Part shown: in pieces, positions 39,073 through 50,100 of the stretch | Position numbering within the stretch: the stretch's first letter is position 1 | Layout: each line of letters starts with the position of its first letter | Made by a program: the position numbers and the translations under genes | NCBI RefSeq assembly: GCF_015841355.1 | Contig: NZ_CP064908.1 | Span: 2,728,001-2,792,000 of the forward strand | Reading direction: 5' to 3' | Length of the DNA: 64,000 nucleotides | Source of the DNA: Synechococcus sp. CBW1107 | GTDB lineage: Bacteria; Cyanobacteriota; Cyanobacteriia; PCC-6307; Cyanobiaceae | The notes under the pieces: generated by a model | Told to the model about the DNA's origin: nothing | What the model saw: only the letters and a program-made list of their open reading frames with translations | The model's database searches: none

Positions 39073-40026
39073 GTGATGGTGAGGCCCCGCATCGGGCAGG
39101 GTGTGCAGGTGGATGTGCCGGCGACCACCGCCAACCTGGGTCCAGGGTTCGATTGCCTGGGGGCGGCCCTGGAGCTGAACAACCGCTTCGAGCTGCGCTG
39201 CATCGAGGGGGATGGTGAGCGCTTCGACCTGTTGATCGAAGGCAGCGAGGGGGCCCACCTGCGCGGTGGACCCGACAACCTCGTCTACCGCTCCGCCCAG
39301 CGGGTGTGGAAGGAGGCGGGCCAGCAGCCGGTGGCTCTCGAGGCCCGGGTGCGGCTGGCGGTTCCACCGGCCCGGGGGCTGGGCAGCAGTGCCACGGCGA
39401 TCGTGGCCGGGCTGATCGGCGCCAACGCCCTGGTGGGGGAACCCCTCAGCAAGGAGAAGCTGCTGGAGCTGGCCATCGACATCGAGGGGCATCCCGACAA
39501 TGTCGTTCCGTCGTTGCTCGGTGGCCTGTGCATGACCGCCCGGGCGGCCTCCCACCGCTGGCGGGTGGTGCGCTGCGAATGGCAGGAGAGCGTCAAGGCG
39601 GTGGTGGTGATTCCGGCCATCCGGCTCTCCACCAGCGAGGCGAGGCGGGTGATGCCCAAGGTGATCCCGATTGCCGACGCGGTGGTGAACCTGGGCTCGC
39701 TCACCCTGCTGCTGCAGGGTCTGCGCACCGGTAACGGCGATCTGATCGCCGACGGCATGCATGACCGGCTGCATGAGCCCTATCGCTGGGGTCTGATCCA
39801 GGGGGGGCGCCAGGTGCGCCAGGCGGCTCTCGACGCCGGAGCCTGGGGCTGTGTGATCAGCGGCGCCGGGCCCAGTCTGCTGGCCCTGGCCAGCGCCGAC
39901 CATGCCGGGGCCGTGAGCCGGGCGATGGTGTCGGCCTGGGAGCGGGAGGGGGTCGCCTCGCGGGCGGAAGTGCTGCGGGTGCAGCTGAGCGGCAGCCGCT
40001 GGCACGGCCTCCCGGACCGCCCCTGA
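39073..40026 (+). CDS. thrB: Homoserine kinase
   Basis: 317 residues, GHMP kinase family. It phosphorylates homoserine in the threonine pathway. The first motif is VPATTANLGPGFDCLG (about 15-30), the ATP loop is PPARGLGSSATAIVAG (about 98-113), and the C-terminal motif is CVISGAGPSLLAL. The start may be GTG 39073 or the ATG 3 nt later. It sits 42 nt after glk; threonine supply and ThrRS are thus neighbours. Confidence 0.95.
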   Translation: MMVRPRIGQGVQVDVPATTANLGPGFDCLGAALELNNRFELRCIEGDGERFDLLIEGSEGAHLRGGPDNLVYRSAQRVWKEAGQQPVALEARVRLAVPPARGLGSSATAIVAGLIGANALVGEPLSKEKLLELAIDIEGHPDNVVPSLLGGLCMTARAASHRWRVVRCEWQESVKAVVVIPAIRLSTSEARRVMPKVIPIADAVVNLGSLTLLLQGLRTGNGDLIADGMHDRLHEPYRWGLIQGGRQVRQAALDAGAWGCVISGAGPSLLALASADHAGAVSRAMVSAWEREGVASRAEVLRVQLSGSRWHGLPDRP

Positions 40027-40117
40027 GCAGGCGCTCCTGAGTACAACTACCTAACTGATACATTCAGTGCCCGAACGCCGGATCATCCGGCTACAACCGA
40101 CCCTTCCGCAGTCTCGA

Positions 40118-41692
40118 ATGGACGCCACACTGCCCCTCACGGTTGCGTCCAGCCTGCCTGCATCCTTTCCCTGGCTCAGTCTGATCGCCCTGTTGCCGGC
40201 GGCCGGTGCCCTGCTGATGCCGCTGCTCCCGGGTGACGGCACCGATCCCCGCGCGCCCCGCACCATCGCCCTGGTGGTGCTGCTGGCCGACCTGCTGCTG
40301 ATGATGTGGGTCTTCAGCCAGCGTTTCGACGGTGGGCTGAGCGGCCTGCAGCTGGTGGAGCGGGTGCCCTGGGTCCCCCTGCTCGGTCTGGAGTGGTCGC
40401 TCGGAGCTGATGGCCTCTCGGCCCCTCTGGTGGTGCTCAGCGGACTGGTCACCCTGCTGGCGGTGGCGGCGAGCTGGAACGTCAATCGCAAGACCCAGCT
40501 CTATTTCGGCCTGCTGCTGCTGCAGGCCTCCGCCCAGTCCCTGGTGTTTCTGTCCCAGGACTTTCTGCTCTTCTTCCTGGCCTGGGAGCTGGAGCTGGTG
40601 CCGGTCTACCTGCTGATCGCGATCTGGGGCGGAACCCAGCGCCAGTACGCCGCCACCAAATTCATTCTCTACACCGCCACCGCCTCCCTGCTGATCCTGA
40701 TCAGCGGTCTGGCCCTGGCCCTGAGCGGCGATGGCTTCACCCTCAACCTGCAGTCGCTGAGTGAGCGGTCCTACGGCGGCAGTTTCGGACTGCTCTGCTA
40801 CCTGGGCTTCCTGATCGGCTTCGGCGTGAAGTTGCCGATGTTCCCTCTGCACACCTGGCTGCCGGATGCCCATGGTGAGGCCAATGCCCCGGTGTCGATG
40901 TTGCTGGCGGGGGTGCTGCTGAAGATGGGCGGCTATGCCCTGCTGCGCTTCAACGTGCAGATGCTCCCCGACGCCCATGTGCAGCTGGCACCGGCCCTGG
41001 TGGTGCTGGGCATCGTCAACATCATCTACGGGGCCCTGAATGCCTTCGCCCAGGACAACGTCAAGCGGCGGATCGCCTGCAGTTCGGTGAGTCACATGGG
41101 CTTCGTGTTGCTCGGCATCGGTGCCATCGACAGCCTCGGCATGAGCGGGGCGATGCTGCAGATGATCAGCCACGGCCTGATCGCCGCTTCGATGTTCTTC
41201 GTCACGGGAGTGTTCTACGAGCGCACCAGGACGCTCTCGATCCCGAACATGGGCGGCCTCGCCAAGGTGCTGCCGATCACCTTCGCCTTCTTCCTGGCCA
41301 GTTCGCTCGCCTCCCTCGCCCTCCCGGGCATGAGCGGCTTCATCAGCGAGATCACCGTCTTCCTGGGGATCACCGCCAACGACGGCTTCACCGTGCCCTT
41401 CCGGGTGGTGACGATCGTGCTGGCGGCCATCGGCCTGGTGCTCACCCCCGTGTACCTGCTCTCGCTCTGCCGCCGTGTCTTCTTCGGCCCCAGGATTCCG
41501 GCCCTGGCGGTGGTGGGCGACATGAAACCCAGGGAGCTGGTGATCGGGCTCTGCCTGCTGGTGCCGACCCTGGCGATCGGCTTCTGGCCCCGCCTGGCGA
41601 TCGACTTCTACGGTGCCACCACCACGGCCCTGGCCGAGGGGCTCAGTGCCTCCAGCGTCATGGCGGTGGGGCGGCTTTCCGCTCTCGGCTGA
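40118..41692 (+). CDS. ndhD: NAD(P)H-quinone oxidoreductase subunit 4 (NdhD)
   Basis: 524 residues from ATG 40118 ([20 protein letters not shown]), preferred over an in-frame GTG at 40067 because it restores the usual N-terminus. There are about 14 membrane spans. The proton-pumping signature is present: [20 protein letters not shown], the [20 protein letters not shown] block and [17 protein letters not shown]. It is part of the thylakoid NDH-1 complex for cyclic electron flow and respiration. The overall sequence fits NdhD1-type rather than CO2-uptake subunits (less certain). Confidence 0.93.
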   Translation: MDATLPLTVASSLPASFPWLSLIALLPAAGALLMPLLPGDGTDPRAPRTIALVVLLADLLLMMWVFSQRFDGGLSGLQLVERVPWVPLLGLEWSLGADGLSAPLVVLSGLVTLLAVAASWNVNRKTQLYFGLLLLQASAQSLVFLSQDFLLFFLAWELELVPVYLLIAIWGGTQRQYAATKFILYTATASLLILISGLALALSGDGFTLNLQSLSERSYGGSFGLLCYLGFLIGFGVKLPMFPLHTWLPDAHGEANAPVSMLLAGVLLKMGGYALLRFNVQMLPDAHVQLAPALVVLGIVNIIYGALNAFAQDNVKRRIACSSVSHMGFVLLGIGAIDSLGMSGAMLQMISHGLIAASMFFVTGVFYERTRTLSIPNMGGLAKVLPITFAFFLASSLASLALPGMSGFISEITVFLGITANDGFTVPFRVVTIVLAAIGLVLTPVYLLSLCRRVFFGPRIPALAVVGDMKPRELVIGLCLLVPTLAIGFWPRLAIDFYGATTTALAEGLSASSVMAVGRLSALG

Positions 41693-41747
41693 ACCGCTGG
41701 GGCGGCGCTGATCCGCTGGAATGGGCCCAACGAACCGGTTCACCGCC

Positions 41748-43883
41748 ATGAGCGCCTCCCTGCTTGCGCCCCCGCTGCTTCGCGGCGAGGGTCTGCCCGA
41801 TTTTCCGGCCATCACCCCTGAGCAGGTGAGCGAGCAGATTCCCGTCCTGCTCGACGAGCTCAACGCCGGTCTGAGCGCCCTGGAGCAGCGCCTCGACCTG
41901 GCCCTCGACTCCGCCGAACCCCTTGGCTGGGCCGAGGTCATGGATCCCCTGCATCGCCTGGGCGAGCGCCTGCGCTGGAGCTGGGGCGTGGTCAGCCATC
42001 TCAATGGCGTCTGCAACAGCCCGGAGCTGCGCGAGGCCCACCAGAGCCAGCAGGCGGCTGTGGTGGCCTTCGGCAACCGCGCCGGCCAGAGCCGCACGGT
42101 GTACCGGGCCCTGGAGCGGCTCCAGGAGCAGCACCGGGCCGGCCACCTGCCCCTCGATCCCACCCAGGAGCGCATCCTCGACGCCGAGCTGCTGGAGATG
42201 CGGCTGCGGGGCGTGGCGCTGGAGGGCGAGGAGCAGGCGGCGTTCAACGCCGCCAGTGAGGAGCTGGCCGGGCTCGCCACCCGTTTCGGCAACCATGTGC
42301 TCGATGCCACCAACGGCTGGACGCTGGCCCTGAACAGTCCGGAGGAGGTGGAGGGCCTGCCTGAAAGCCTGCGCCAGCTGCTGGCCCAGGCGGCGCGGGA
42401 TGCCGGCCTGAGCGGCGCCGATGGCCGTGAGGCCAGCGCCGAGGACGGTCCCTGGCTGCTGGGACTGGACATCCCCCGGGCCATGCCCTTCCTGAAGTAC
42501 AGCCGCCGCCGCGACCTGCGCGAGCGGCTCTACAAGGCCCAGGTGAGCCGTGCCTCCTCCGGTGATCTCGACAACCGCCCGCTGATCGAACGCATCCTCA
42601 CCCTCAAGCGCGAGCAGGCGGTGCGGCTGGGCTACGCCAACTGGGCCGAGGTGAGTCTGGCCTCGAAGATGGCCGACTCCGTGGAGGCGGTGGAACGGCT
42701 GCTGGAGGATCTGCGGGCCGCGTCCTATCCGGCTGCGGAGCGGGAGCTGCAGGCCCTCGCCGCCTGTGCCGGGCGCCAGGAGGCCCCTGAGGCCGGCGAT
42801 CTCAAACCCTGGGACGTGAGCTTCTGGGCCGAGGTGCTGCGGCGCGAGAGCTTCGATCTCCACGGGGAGGCGCTGCGCCCATGGTTCCCCCTGCCGCGGG
42901 TGCTCGATGGCCTGTTCGCCCTCTGCGGCCGCCTGTTCGACATCCGCATCGAGGCCGCCGATGGCGAAGCGCCGGTGTGGCAGGCCGATGTGCGCTTCTT
43001 CAGGGTCTTCGACGCCGGCAGCGGCGAAGCCATCGCCAGCTTCTACCTCGATCCCTACAGCCGCCCCGGCAGCAAGCGCGGTGGAGCCTGGATGGACACC
43101 TGCCTGGATCGCCACACGGACGCCGCCGGGCGCCCGGTGCTGCCGGTGGCCTACCTGATCTGCAACCAGAGTCCGCCGGTGGGCGAGATCCCCAGCCTGA
43201 TGACCTTCGAGGAGGTGGAGACCCTCTTCCACGAATTCGGACACGGGCTTCAGCACATGCTCACCACCGTCGAGCGGCCCCAGGCGGCCGGCATCAACCA
43301 CGTGGAGTGGGACGCGGTGGAGCTGCCGAGCCAGTTCATGGAGAACTGGTGCTACGACCGGGCCACGCTGCTGGGCATGGCCCGGCACTGGCAGACCGGT
43401 GAGCCCCTGCCCGAGGAGGAGTTCGCCAAACTCCTGGCGGCGCGCACGTTCATGGGCGGCAGCGCCACCCTGCGCCAGGTTCACTTCGCCCTGGTGGACC
43501 TGCGCCTGCACAGCGTCTGGACACCCGCCTCAGGCCAGAGCCCCGAGGATCTGCGCCGCCAGATCGCCAGCACCACCACGGTGCTGCCCCCCATCCCAGA
43601 GGATGCCTTCCTCTGCGCCTTCAGCCACATCTTCGCCGGCGGCTACTCCGCCGGCTACTACTCCTACAAATGGGCCGAGGTGCTCAGCGCCGATGCCTTC
43701 AGCGCCTTCGAGGAGGTGGGTCTCGAGGATGAGCCGGCCGTGCGCCGCACAGGCCGCCGCTTCCGCGACACGGTGCTCAGCCTCGGTGGCAGCCGCAGCC
43801 CCGCCGAGGTGTTCAGGGCCTTCCGTGGCCGTGAGCCCTCGCCGGAGGCCCTGATTCGTCATTCCGGGCTGGTGGCGGCCTGA
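41748..43883 (+). CDS. prlC: Oligopeptidase A-type M3 metallopeptidase
   Basis: 711 residues from ATG 41748 (MSASLLAPPLLRGEGLPDF); an ATG 27 nt earlier is in frame. It is an M3 family zinc peptidase with HEFGHGLQHML at about residue 495 and a downstream Glu. FAGGYSAGYYSYKWAEV is typical of the family. It degrades short peptides, including cleaved signal peptides, in the cytosol. The full length is close to E. coli PrlC. It ends facing the hydrolase gene. Confidence 0.93.
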   Translation: MSASLLAPPLLRGEGLPDFPAITPEQVSEQIPVLLDELNAGLSALEQRLDLALDSAEPLGWAEVMDPLHRLGERLRWSWGVVSHLNGVCNSPELREAHQSQQAAVVAFGNRAGQSRTVYRALERLQEQHRAGHLPLDPTQERILDAELLEMRLRGVALEGEEQAAFNAASEELAGLATRFGNHVLDATNGWTLALNSPEEVEGLPESLRQLLAQAARDAGLSGADGREASAEDGPWLLGLDIPRAMPFLKYSRRRDLRERLYKAQVSRASSGDLDNRPLIERILTLKREQAVRLGYANWAEVSLASKMADSVEAVERLLEDLRAASYPAAERELQALAACAGRQEAPEAGDLKPWDVSFWAEVLRRESFDLHGEALRPWFPLPRVLDGLFALCGRLFDIRIEAADGEAPVWQADVRFFRVFDAGSGEAIASFYLDPYSRPGSKRGGAWMDTCLDRHTDAAGRPVLPVAYLICNQSPPVGEIPSLMTFEEVETLFHEFGHGLQHMLTTVERPQAAGINHVEWDAVELPSQFMENWCYDRATLLGMARHWQTGEPLPEEEFAKLLAARTFMGGSATLRQVHFALVDLRLHSVWTPASGQSPEDLRRQIASTTTVLPPIPEDAFLCAFSHIFAGGYSAGYYSYKWAEVLSADAFSAFEEVGLEDEPAVRRTGRRFRDTVLSLGGSRSPAEVFRAFRGREPSPEALIRHSGLVAA

Positions 43884-43894
43884 GGCGGGCCGCC
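43874..43894. terminator. GC-rich hairpin between convergent genes
   Basis: GGCGGCC, a 7-nt loop, GGCCGCC; it covers the prlC stop codon. There is no T-run on either side, so termination ability is uncertain. Confidence 0.3.
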
Positions 43895-43902
43895 GCCGGT
43901 GT

Positions 43903-44496
43903 TCAGGGGCGCAGCAGCTCCCGACGCAGCACCTCCAGCGACGCCGGCGCGCTGAGCACGTTCTGGTGCAGCCACACCGGCAGGGGCCTGGCCGGGCCGA
44001 AGGGCAGCACCGCCTTCCAGCCCGGCACCACCACCTGGTCGGTGGGGGTGTAGAAGCTCAGGCACTCCACCCCCGCCAGGGCATGGGGCTCCTCGTTGAG
44101 CCGGCGCAGCAGCGGACTGCCCGGTTTCATGTCGGCGATGCCCCCCAGCAGAAACGCCGGCCAGGGCTGGGCGGTGATCGTGCCCTGCTGAGGGCTGGCC
44201 ACGCTGATGAACCGGCGGGTGCGCTCCTCGCCCCCCAGCAGCTGCAGCCAGCAGCGGGCGATCACACCGCCCATCGAGAACCCGAGCAGATCGATCGGTT
44301 CCTCCGCTCCGAACCGGCGCTCGATGGCCTGGCCCAGCCGCTCGGCCAGATCCAGCAGGGGGGTGGCGCCGAGGCGGTGGCTGAGGTGGGGTACCAGCAA
44401 CGGATCGCGGGCTCCCGCCAGGAGTTTCTCCAGGCGCCGGAACAGGCGGGGCGAATCCCAGAGCCCATGCACCAGCACCAGGGGGGGGGCCGTCAT
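43903..44496 (-). CDS. Alpha/beta hydrolase, lipase/esterase-like
   Basis: 197 residues. An alpha/beta hydrolase opens with PPLVLVHGLWDSPRLFRRL (oxyanion HG at about 10-11). The nucleophile elbow is GFSMGG with Ser74. The fold is similar to short triacylglycerol lipases/esterases. There is no signal peptide, so it is cytosolic. A candidate acid is Asp in YTPTDQVV and candidate His is in WLHQNVL. The substrate is unknown. It is 4 nt from folB on the same strand. Confidence 0.8.
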   Translation of the reverse strand: MTAPPLVLVHGLWDSPRLFRRLEKLLAGARDPLLVPHLSHRLGATPLLDLAERLGQAIERRFGAEEPIDLLGFSMGGVIARCWLQLLGGEERTRRFISVASPQQGTITAQPWPAFLLGGIADMKPGSPLLRRLNEEPHALAGVECLSFYTPTDQVVVPGWKAVLPFGPARPLPVWLHQNVLSAPASLEVLRRELLRP

Positions 44497-44500
44497 CGCG

Positions 44501-44926
44501 TCAGCCGGCCGGGGCCCGATGACGCCAGCGCTCCACCTGCACCAGGCCGCTGAAACCGGGCACGGGGGCGGCGCATTTGGTCAGGATCAGGCGCTGGGTG
44601 ACGGGGCCGTAGAGCTGCTCGAGGCACTCCATCATCCGCTCGGCGTAGTGCTCGAGGGTGAGGCAGCGGATCGTGCGGGCCTGTTCCTGCAGCGCCCGGA
44701 TCGCCAGGCTGTAATCGAGGCTGTCGCGGAGATCATCGCTGCGGCCGGCGGGGCCGAGATCGTGCCAGAGGCTGAGGGAAAGCTCGAACCACTGGCCCAG
44801 CTCCCGCTCCCGCTCCAGCACGCCCACGTGGGCCCAGAGCCGCAGGGCGTGCAGATGGATCGCCTCAAGGCCGGGCCCTGCGGGAGGCCCCGGGGCAGGC
44901 AGTGGTGGGCTGGCCGGATCTGGCAT
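44501..44926 (-). CDS. folB: Dihydroneopterin aldolase
   Basis: 141 residues from ATG 44926; the frame continues upstream only through proA DNA. FolB motifs are LRLWAHVGVLERERELGQWF, LDYSLAIRALQ, RCLTLEHYAERM and LTKCAAPVPGF. It converts dihydroneopterin to 6-hydroxymethyl-dihydropterin in folate synthesis. The N-terminus is Pro-rich and longer than usual. It follows proA by 7 nt, so the leftward run is proA-folB-hydrolase. Confidence 0.88.
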   Translation of the reverse strand: MPDPASPPLPAPGPPAGPGLEAIHLHALRLWAHVGVLERERELGQWFELSLSLWHDLGPAGRSDDLRDSLDYSLAIRALQEQARTIRCLTLEHYAERMMECLEQLYGPVTQRLILTKCAAPVPGFSGLVQVERWRHRAPAG

Positions 44927-44933
44927 GGATGTG

Positions 44934-46253
44934 TCAGAGGGGCAGGGAGCGGTGGCTGAAACGGCGCAGGCCGCTGACGTAGTCGGCGGCGATGTGGCCC
45001 TCGCCGCGCAGGCGGTAGCGGTAGGTGACCAGCCCCTCCAGCCCCACCGGCCCCCGCGGGGGCAGGGTCTGGGTGCTGATCCCCACCTCGGCCCCGAAGC
45101 CGTAGCGGAAGCCATCGGCGAAACGGGTGGAGCAGTTGAGGTACACCCCGGCGCTGTCGACCGCCGAGAGGAAGCGTCCGGCCGCCTCGGGATCGGTGCT
45201 GCAGATGGCGTCCGTGTGCCGGGAGCCGTGACGGGCGATGTGGTCGAGAGCCTCCTCCAGGCTCTGCACCACCTTCACCGCCAGGGTCCGGTCGGAGAAT
45301 TCCCGGCCCCAGTCGTCGTCGCTGGCGGCACGGGCCACCCCGAGGGCGCAGGCGCGGGGACAGCCCCGCAGCTCCACGGATTCGGCCTGGAAGGCGCTGA
45401 TGACCGCCGGCAGGACCCGGTCGGCCACGTCCTGGTGCACCAGGAGGGTCTCGATCGCATTGCAGGCGGCCGGATACTGGGTCTTGCTGTCGATGGCGAT
45501 GCGCAGGGCCTGCTCCGGGTCCACCGAGCGGTCGATGTACAGATGGCAGACCCCGTCGGCGTGGCCGAGCACCGGGATGCGGGTGTTGTCCTGGATGAAG
45601 CGCACCAGGTCGTTCGAGCCTCTGGGGATGATCAGATCCACCAGGCCGTCGAGCCGCAGCATCCCCAGGCTCTCCTCACGGGTGGTCAGCAGGGCGAGGG
45701 CCTGCAGATCCACCGCGCTCGCCGCCAGGCCCTCCTGCAGGGCCGCGAAGATCGCCGCGCAGCTGCGGCTGGCTTCGCGGCCCCCCTTGAGCAGGGCGCC
45801 GTTGCCGGAGCGGATCGCCAGCGCGGCGATCTGGATCAGGGCGTCGGGGCGTGCCTCGAAGATCACCCCCACCACCCCCAGGGGCACGGTGACCCGCTCC
45901 AGCACCAGGCCGGCATCGAGTTCGGTGTGCAGCTGGCGGCGACCGACCGGATCCGGCAGGGTCGCCAGCTGGCGCACGCCCTCGATCGCGCCGCTGAGCT
46001 TGGCGCCGTCGAGTTTCAGCCGGGCGACCAGGGCCGGGGCCAGCTGATCCACCGCCGCCGCCTCCAGATCGGCCCTGTTGGCCGCCGCGATCGCCTCGGC
46101 CGAGCGCTCCAGGGCCTCGGCCATCGCCAGCAGCGCCTGCTGCCGCTGCTCATCGCTGCACTGGCCCAGGGCCATGGCGGCACGGCGCACGGCGGCGGCG
46201 CGGCTGAGCAGCTCGGGGCTGGGGTCGGGGACTCCGGACGGGGGGAAAGCCAT
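44934..46253 (-). CDS. proA: Gamma-glutamyl phosphate reductase
   Basis: 439 residues from ATG 46253 ([20 protein letters not shown]). This aldehyde-dehydrogenase-fold enzyme makes glutamate semialdehyde for proline. The catalytic Cys is in [16 protein letters not shown], and the NADP-binding [14 protein letters not shown] and cofactor-loop [10 protein letters not shown] are clear. [20 protein letters not shown] is the standard C-terminal block. The frame continues upstream but without family sequence, and into the neighbouring kinase gene. Confidence 0.95.
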   Translation of the reverse strand: MAFPPSGVPDPSPELLSRAAAVRRAAMALGQCSDEQRQQALLAMAEALERSAEAIAAANRADLEAAAVDQLAPALVARLKLDGAKLSGAIEGVRQLATLPDPVGRRQLHTELDAGLVLERVTVPLGVVGVIFEARPDALIQIAALAIRSGNGALLKGGREASRSCAAIFAALQEGLAASAVDLQALALLTTREESLGMLRLDGLVDLIIPRGSNDLVRFIQDNTRIPVLGHADGVCHLYIDRSVDPEQALRIAIDSKTQYPAACNAIETLLVHQDVADRVLPAVISAFQAESVELRGCPRACALGVARAASDDDWGREFSDRTLAVKVVQSLEEALDHIARHGSRHTDAICSTDPEAAGRFLSAVDSAGVYLNCSTRFADGFRYGFGAEVGISTQTLPPRGPVGLEGLVTYRYRLRGEGHIAADYVSGLRRFSHRSLPL

Positions 46254-46285
46254 CGGTCCATCATTCCAGCCGCAGTGGCGAAGAC

Positions 46286-47170
46286 TCAGGCCGGCAGGGC
46301 TTCGAGGGCCAGCCGCACCGCCCCAAGCCGCCCGGCGCCGTTGCCGAGGGCGCAGCGGCGGATCTCCAGTCCGCGGCGGCTCACCGGCAGCACCCGCTCC
46401 TCCACCTCCCGCCACACCGCCGGCAGGAAGTGATCACTGGCGGCGCTGAGGCCACCGCCGAACAGCACCAGCTCGGGCGTCAGCACATAGAGCAGGGAAC
46501 TCAGGCCGATCCCCAGCCAGCGGCCGTAGCGGGCCCACACGGCCAGGGCCTCGGCATCGCCGGCTCTGGCACGACGGTCGAGCTCGGCGGGGTCCAGGGG
46601 GCTGAGGCGGCCCAGGCCGGTGATGCTGCAGTACTGCTCGAGCGAGCCCCGGTTGCCGCTGTGGCAGGGGGGACCCTCCGGATCCACACCGATCAGGCCG
46701 GGCTCGATCGCCGCCCCGTCGCGGCCCGTGAACAGCCGGCCCCCCAGCAGCGCGGCCCCGCCGACCCCCGTGCCCAGGGTGAGCAGCAGCACGTCGGAGC
46801 GGCCACGGGCCGCCCCCAGCCAGGCCTCCCCCAGCAGGGCGCAGTTGGCGTCGTTGCCCAGGATCACCCGGCGCCCCAACAGGGGCTCCAGCCAGTCGGC
46901 GAGAGGGACGTCGTGCCAGCCGGGCAGGTTGATCGACACCCGCGCCACCCGGCCGCTGCGGTCCATCGGTCCGGGCAGGCCGATCCCCACCCGAGCGGCC
47001 TGGCGCCCGGGATCCACCGCTGAGATCGCCTCCACCAGCGCCGTGCACACCGCTCCGGGCAGGGCCGGCCGGGGGGTGGGGCACTTCAGTTCGGCCAGGC
47101 AGGCGCCGTCGGCGTCGAAGCGGCCGAGCTTGATGGCGGTGCCCCCCAGATCCACGCCGATCAGTTCCAT
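46286..47170 (-). CDS. ROK-family sugar kinase with altered zinc motif
   Basis: 294 residues from ATG 47170 ([16 protein letters not shown]). The phosphate loop, the second motif [19 protein letters not shown] with catalytic Asp, and the ATP-site [14 protein letters not shown] are all ROK-like. The zinc-binding motif usual in ROK kinases (CxCGxxGC) reads [14 protein letters not shown], so two of the cysteines are lost. It probably phosphorylates glucose or a related sugar. Its overlap upstream with the TamB-like gene frame is avoided by this start (17 nt gap). Confidence 0.85.
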   Translation of the reverse strand: MELIGVDLGGTAIKLGRFDADGACLAELKCPTPRPALPGAVCTALVEAISAVDPGRQAARVGIGLPGPMDRSGRVARVSINLPGWHDVPLADWLEPLLGRRVILGNDANCALLGEAWLGAARGRSDVLLLTLGTGVGGAALLGGRLFTGRDGAAIEPGLIGVDPEGPPCHSGNRGSLEQYCSITGLGRLSPLDPAELDRRARAGDAEALAVWARYGRWLGIGLSSLLYVLTPELVLFGGGLSAASDHFLPAVWREVEERVLPVSRRGLEIRRCALGNGAGRLGAVRLALEALPA

Positions 47171-47186
47171 GGTCAGGCGGGCCCCT

Positions 47187-50100
47187 TCAGAAGCGGAAGA
47201 ACAGCTGCAGCTGGCCCTGCCAGCGCCCTTCGGTGTCGAAGGATCCCTGCAGGCCCAGGGTGTCATTGGCCTGGTAGCGCAGGGTGAGCTGGGGGGGGAT
47301 GTCGGTGCGGTTCGGTGCCGCCAGCACCGAGAAGTTGAAGCGTTCGGTGATGTCGAGGCCCAGCTCCGTACCCAGCACCAGCTGGGCCGGGGCGCGGCGT
47401 GACTCCCGCCGGGAGCCGGAGGCGTTGCTGCCCACCTCCTGGGTGGAGGGGGAGAAGAAGGTGGGGAAGATCGAGAAACTCACGCGCTGGCCGAAGGCGC
47501 TGCTCAGGGTTCCCACCAGGGGCGAGAGCAGCGACTGGCCGAAGACCGTGGCCAGGGCCGTCGTGGCATTGCCGCCGCTGAGGCCGGCCAGGGAATTGCC
47601 GCCGATCAGGGCCACCAGCCGCTCCTCCGGCAGGGGAGGGGAGCTGCGGATCGTGAGGGATTCGGCGATCCGGTCGGCCGGGCCGCTCACGGTCACCACC
47701 ACCTTCACCAGGTTGAGCTGATCCAGCGGTGTGTAGCCACCCCGGAGGTCGACGTCGTTGAGGCCTCCACCGCTCTGCCCCACCCTGAGCGTGTCCGAGA
47801 CCCGGGTGCGCAGGGCGATGTCCACGTAGGGAACCAGGCCGAGGCTGGGGGTGAACACCGCCACGTTGGGGGCGTCGGGGTCGAGGGTGAAATTGGTGGT
47901 GAACAGGCTCAGACGGCCACCGCGCAGCCGCACCACGCCGCTGGCGCTGAGGCTGGGATCGATGCGGCCGTTGAGGGTGAGGGTGCCGCCCGTCCTGAAG
48001 CTGGCCACGGGAGGCACCACCACCTCGAGATCGGGACCGAGGCTGAGGCGCAGATTGTCCAGGCGCAGCAGAGGCACCCGCGGGACCGAATCGCGCAGGG
48101 ACAGGCCCGTGTCGCTTTCCACCTCCGGCCCGAGCAGCACCAGCGGCTTCTCGAAGTTCCACGATTCCTCCACCAGCCGCCGGGCCGGCTTGGGCTTGAG
48201 CACGCCCTTGTCGTCCTCCTGGGCCAGGGTGCCCGGCTGGCCGTTGATCGTGCCCTTGCTCAGGCTGAGCTCGCCGCTGAGCAGAGGCCGCAGCAGGCTG
48301 CCGCGCAGGGTCAGGGTGCCGTCGGTGAGGGCGTTGAGGCGGGGCGCGCTGATCCGGGCGGTCTTGACCGTGAGCTGGAGGGGTTGGCGCTGGGGACTGT
48401 CGCGGAAGAGGGCGAGGCCGCCGCTGCCCTCGAGTTCGCCGCTGCGGCCCATACGCGCCTTGAACTCCTGCACCAGCAGTTCCTCGAAATCGAAGAGCAC
48501 CGTGGCCTGCAGGTCCCTGATCTCCTGACCGGCCACCACCACCTCGCCGTCGCGGAAGCGCAGGAAGCCGTTGGCCAGGGGCTTGAGCAGGCTGCCCCGC
48601 ATCAGCAGTTCCAGATCGGCGCTGCCCTTACGCCAGTCGAGGCCCCGTCCAACCAGGGTGCTGATGAAGCGCAGCCCGTCGCCGCGGCTGGAGAGCCGCA
48701 GCCTCAGGCCCTCCTGGCCGGGATCGAGGGGGATGCTGCCGCTGAGGTCGACGCGGCTGCCGGCCCCCTGGCTGCTGAGGGAGGCCGAGAGGGCCAGGGC
48801 CTGGCCCTCCAGGCTCACGCTGGTGTCCTCGAGGCGGATCGGGATCCCGTTCAGGCTGGCGTCGTTGAGGCTGAGGCTGGTGCGGAAGGCCCGCTCGCGG
48901 CCGGGCGAGGCCAGCTGGTAGGAGCCCTCCAGGTTCAGTCCCCCCCGCAGGCTGCTGGGCACCGGTGTGGCCAGGGCCAGCAGGGCCAGGGGGAGGTTCT
49001 CGAGGCTGAAGCGCCCCTGCCCGCCCCGGATCGGTCCGGCCAGGCGCACCTGGAACGGCTCCAGCCGCAGGGCCTCGTCGCGGTCGTCGGCCCGCAGCCA
49101 GAGGTGGCCCTTGGCGGCGGCATCCAGCCTGAGGCGCTCCAGATCGGGCCCGGCCAGGCTGATGTCCAGATCCACCAGACCACGCAGGTCCGCGAGCTGC
49201 ACCCGTGATCCGGTGGTCGCCGGGGGGCGCAGCTCCGCCAGCCGTGCCTGCGCCGCGCGCAGGGCCTGGAGCTGGCCGTCGATCGTCCCGCCCAGGGTGT
49301 CGATCATGAGGGTGCCCAGGTCGCTGGCCCGTCCCCTGGGCGGAGGGGTGTCGCCCCGCCAGATCGTCAGCGCCTCCGCCAGCTCCTGGAACAGCTGCAG
49401 GGGCAGTCCCCGTCCCTCGAGGCGGCTGCGCAGGCGGCCCTTGCGCACGCCATCGCCGCTGAGGGCCACGGTTCCGCCGGCCAGGGGCATGAACTCCCCG
49501 TTGAAGCGGAACTGACCGCCCGCATAGCGGGCCGTGGCGGTGAGCCGCTGACCGCGGACCCCCAGCAGCAGGGGACGGTCGAGGGCCACGCTGCCCTCCA
49601 TCGCCAGGGGCTGCAGATCGAGAAATCCCTTGCCGCTGAGCAGGCCGTCGAGGGCCCTGGGCCTGGCGTTGCCCCCAACGGCGAGACGCAGTCCCCCGAG
49701 GGGGAAGCGTCTCGCCTGCCAGCGGTAGCGGCGCGCATCGCCCGTCAGGCTCAGCACCCCCTGCCGGCGGCGCAGCTCCACCTCGGTGGGCAGCCAGGAG
49801 CGGTTCAGCCGGGCCCTGAGGCTCCCCTGCTGGGCCGGGGCCAGCGCCGTCAGGGCCAGGTCGCCGCCGCCGCCGCCCCGGGCGGTGAGCCGTCCTTCCC
49901 AGGTTTCCAGGAGCTGCAGGGGGCCGCCACCGGGCTGACGCACCGTCAGCCAGACGTCGGGGCGCAGGGCCGCCAGGGGTCCACGGAGGGTTCCCCGGGC
50001 GCTGAGATCCCCCTGGAGCGTGCTGCCCACCAGGGGGCCGAGCCGCGCCAGGGCGTAGGGCCTGAGGTTCAGGTTCAGGCCCAGTTCACCGGCCACCAGG

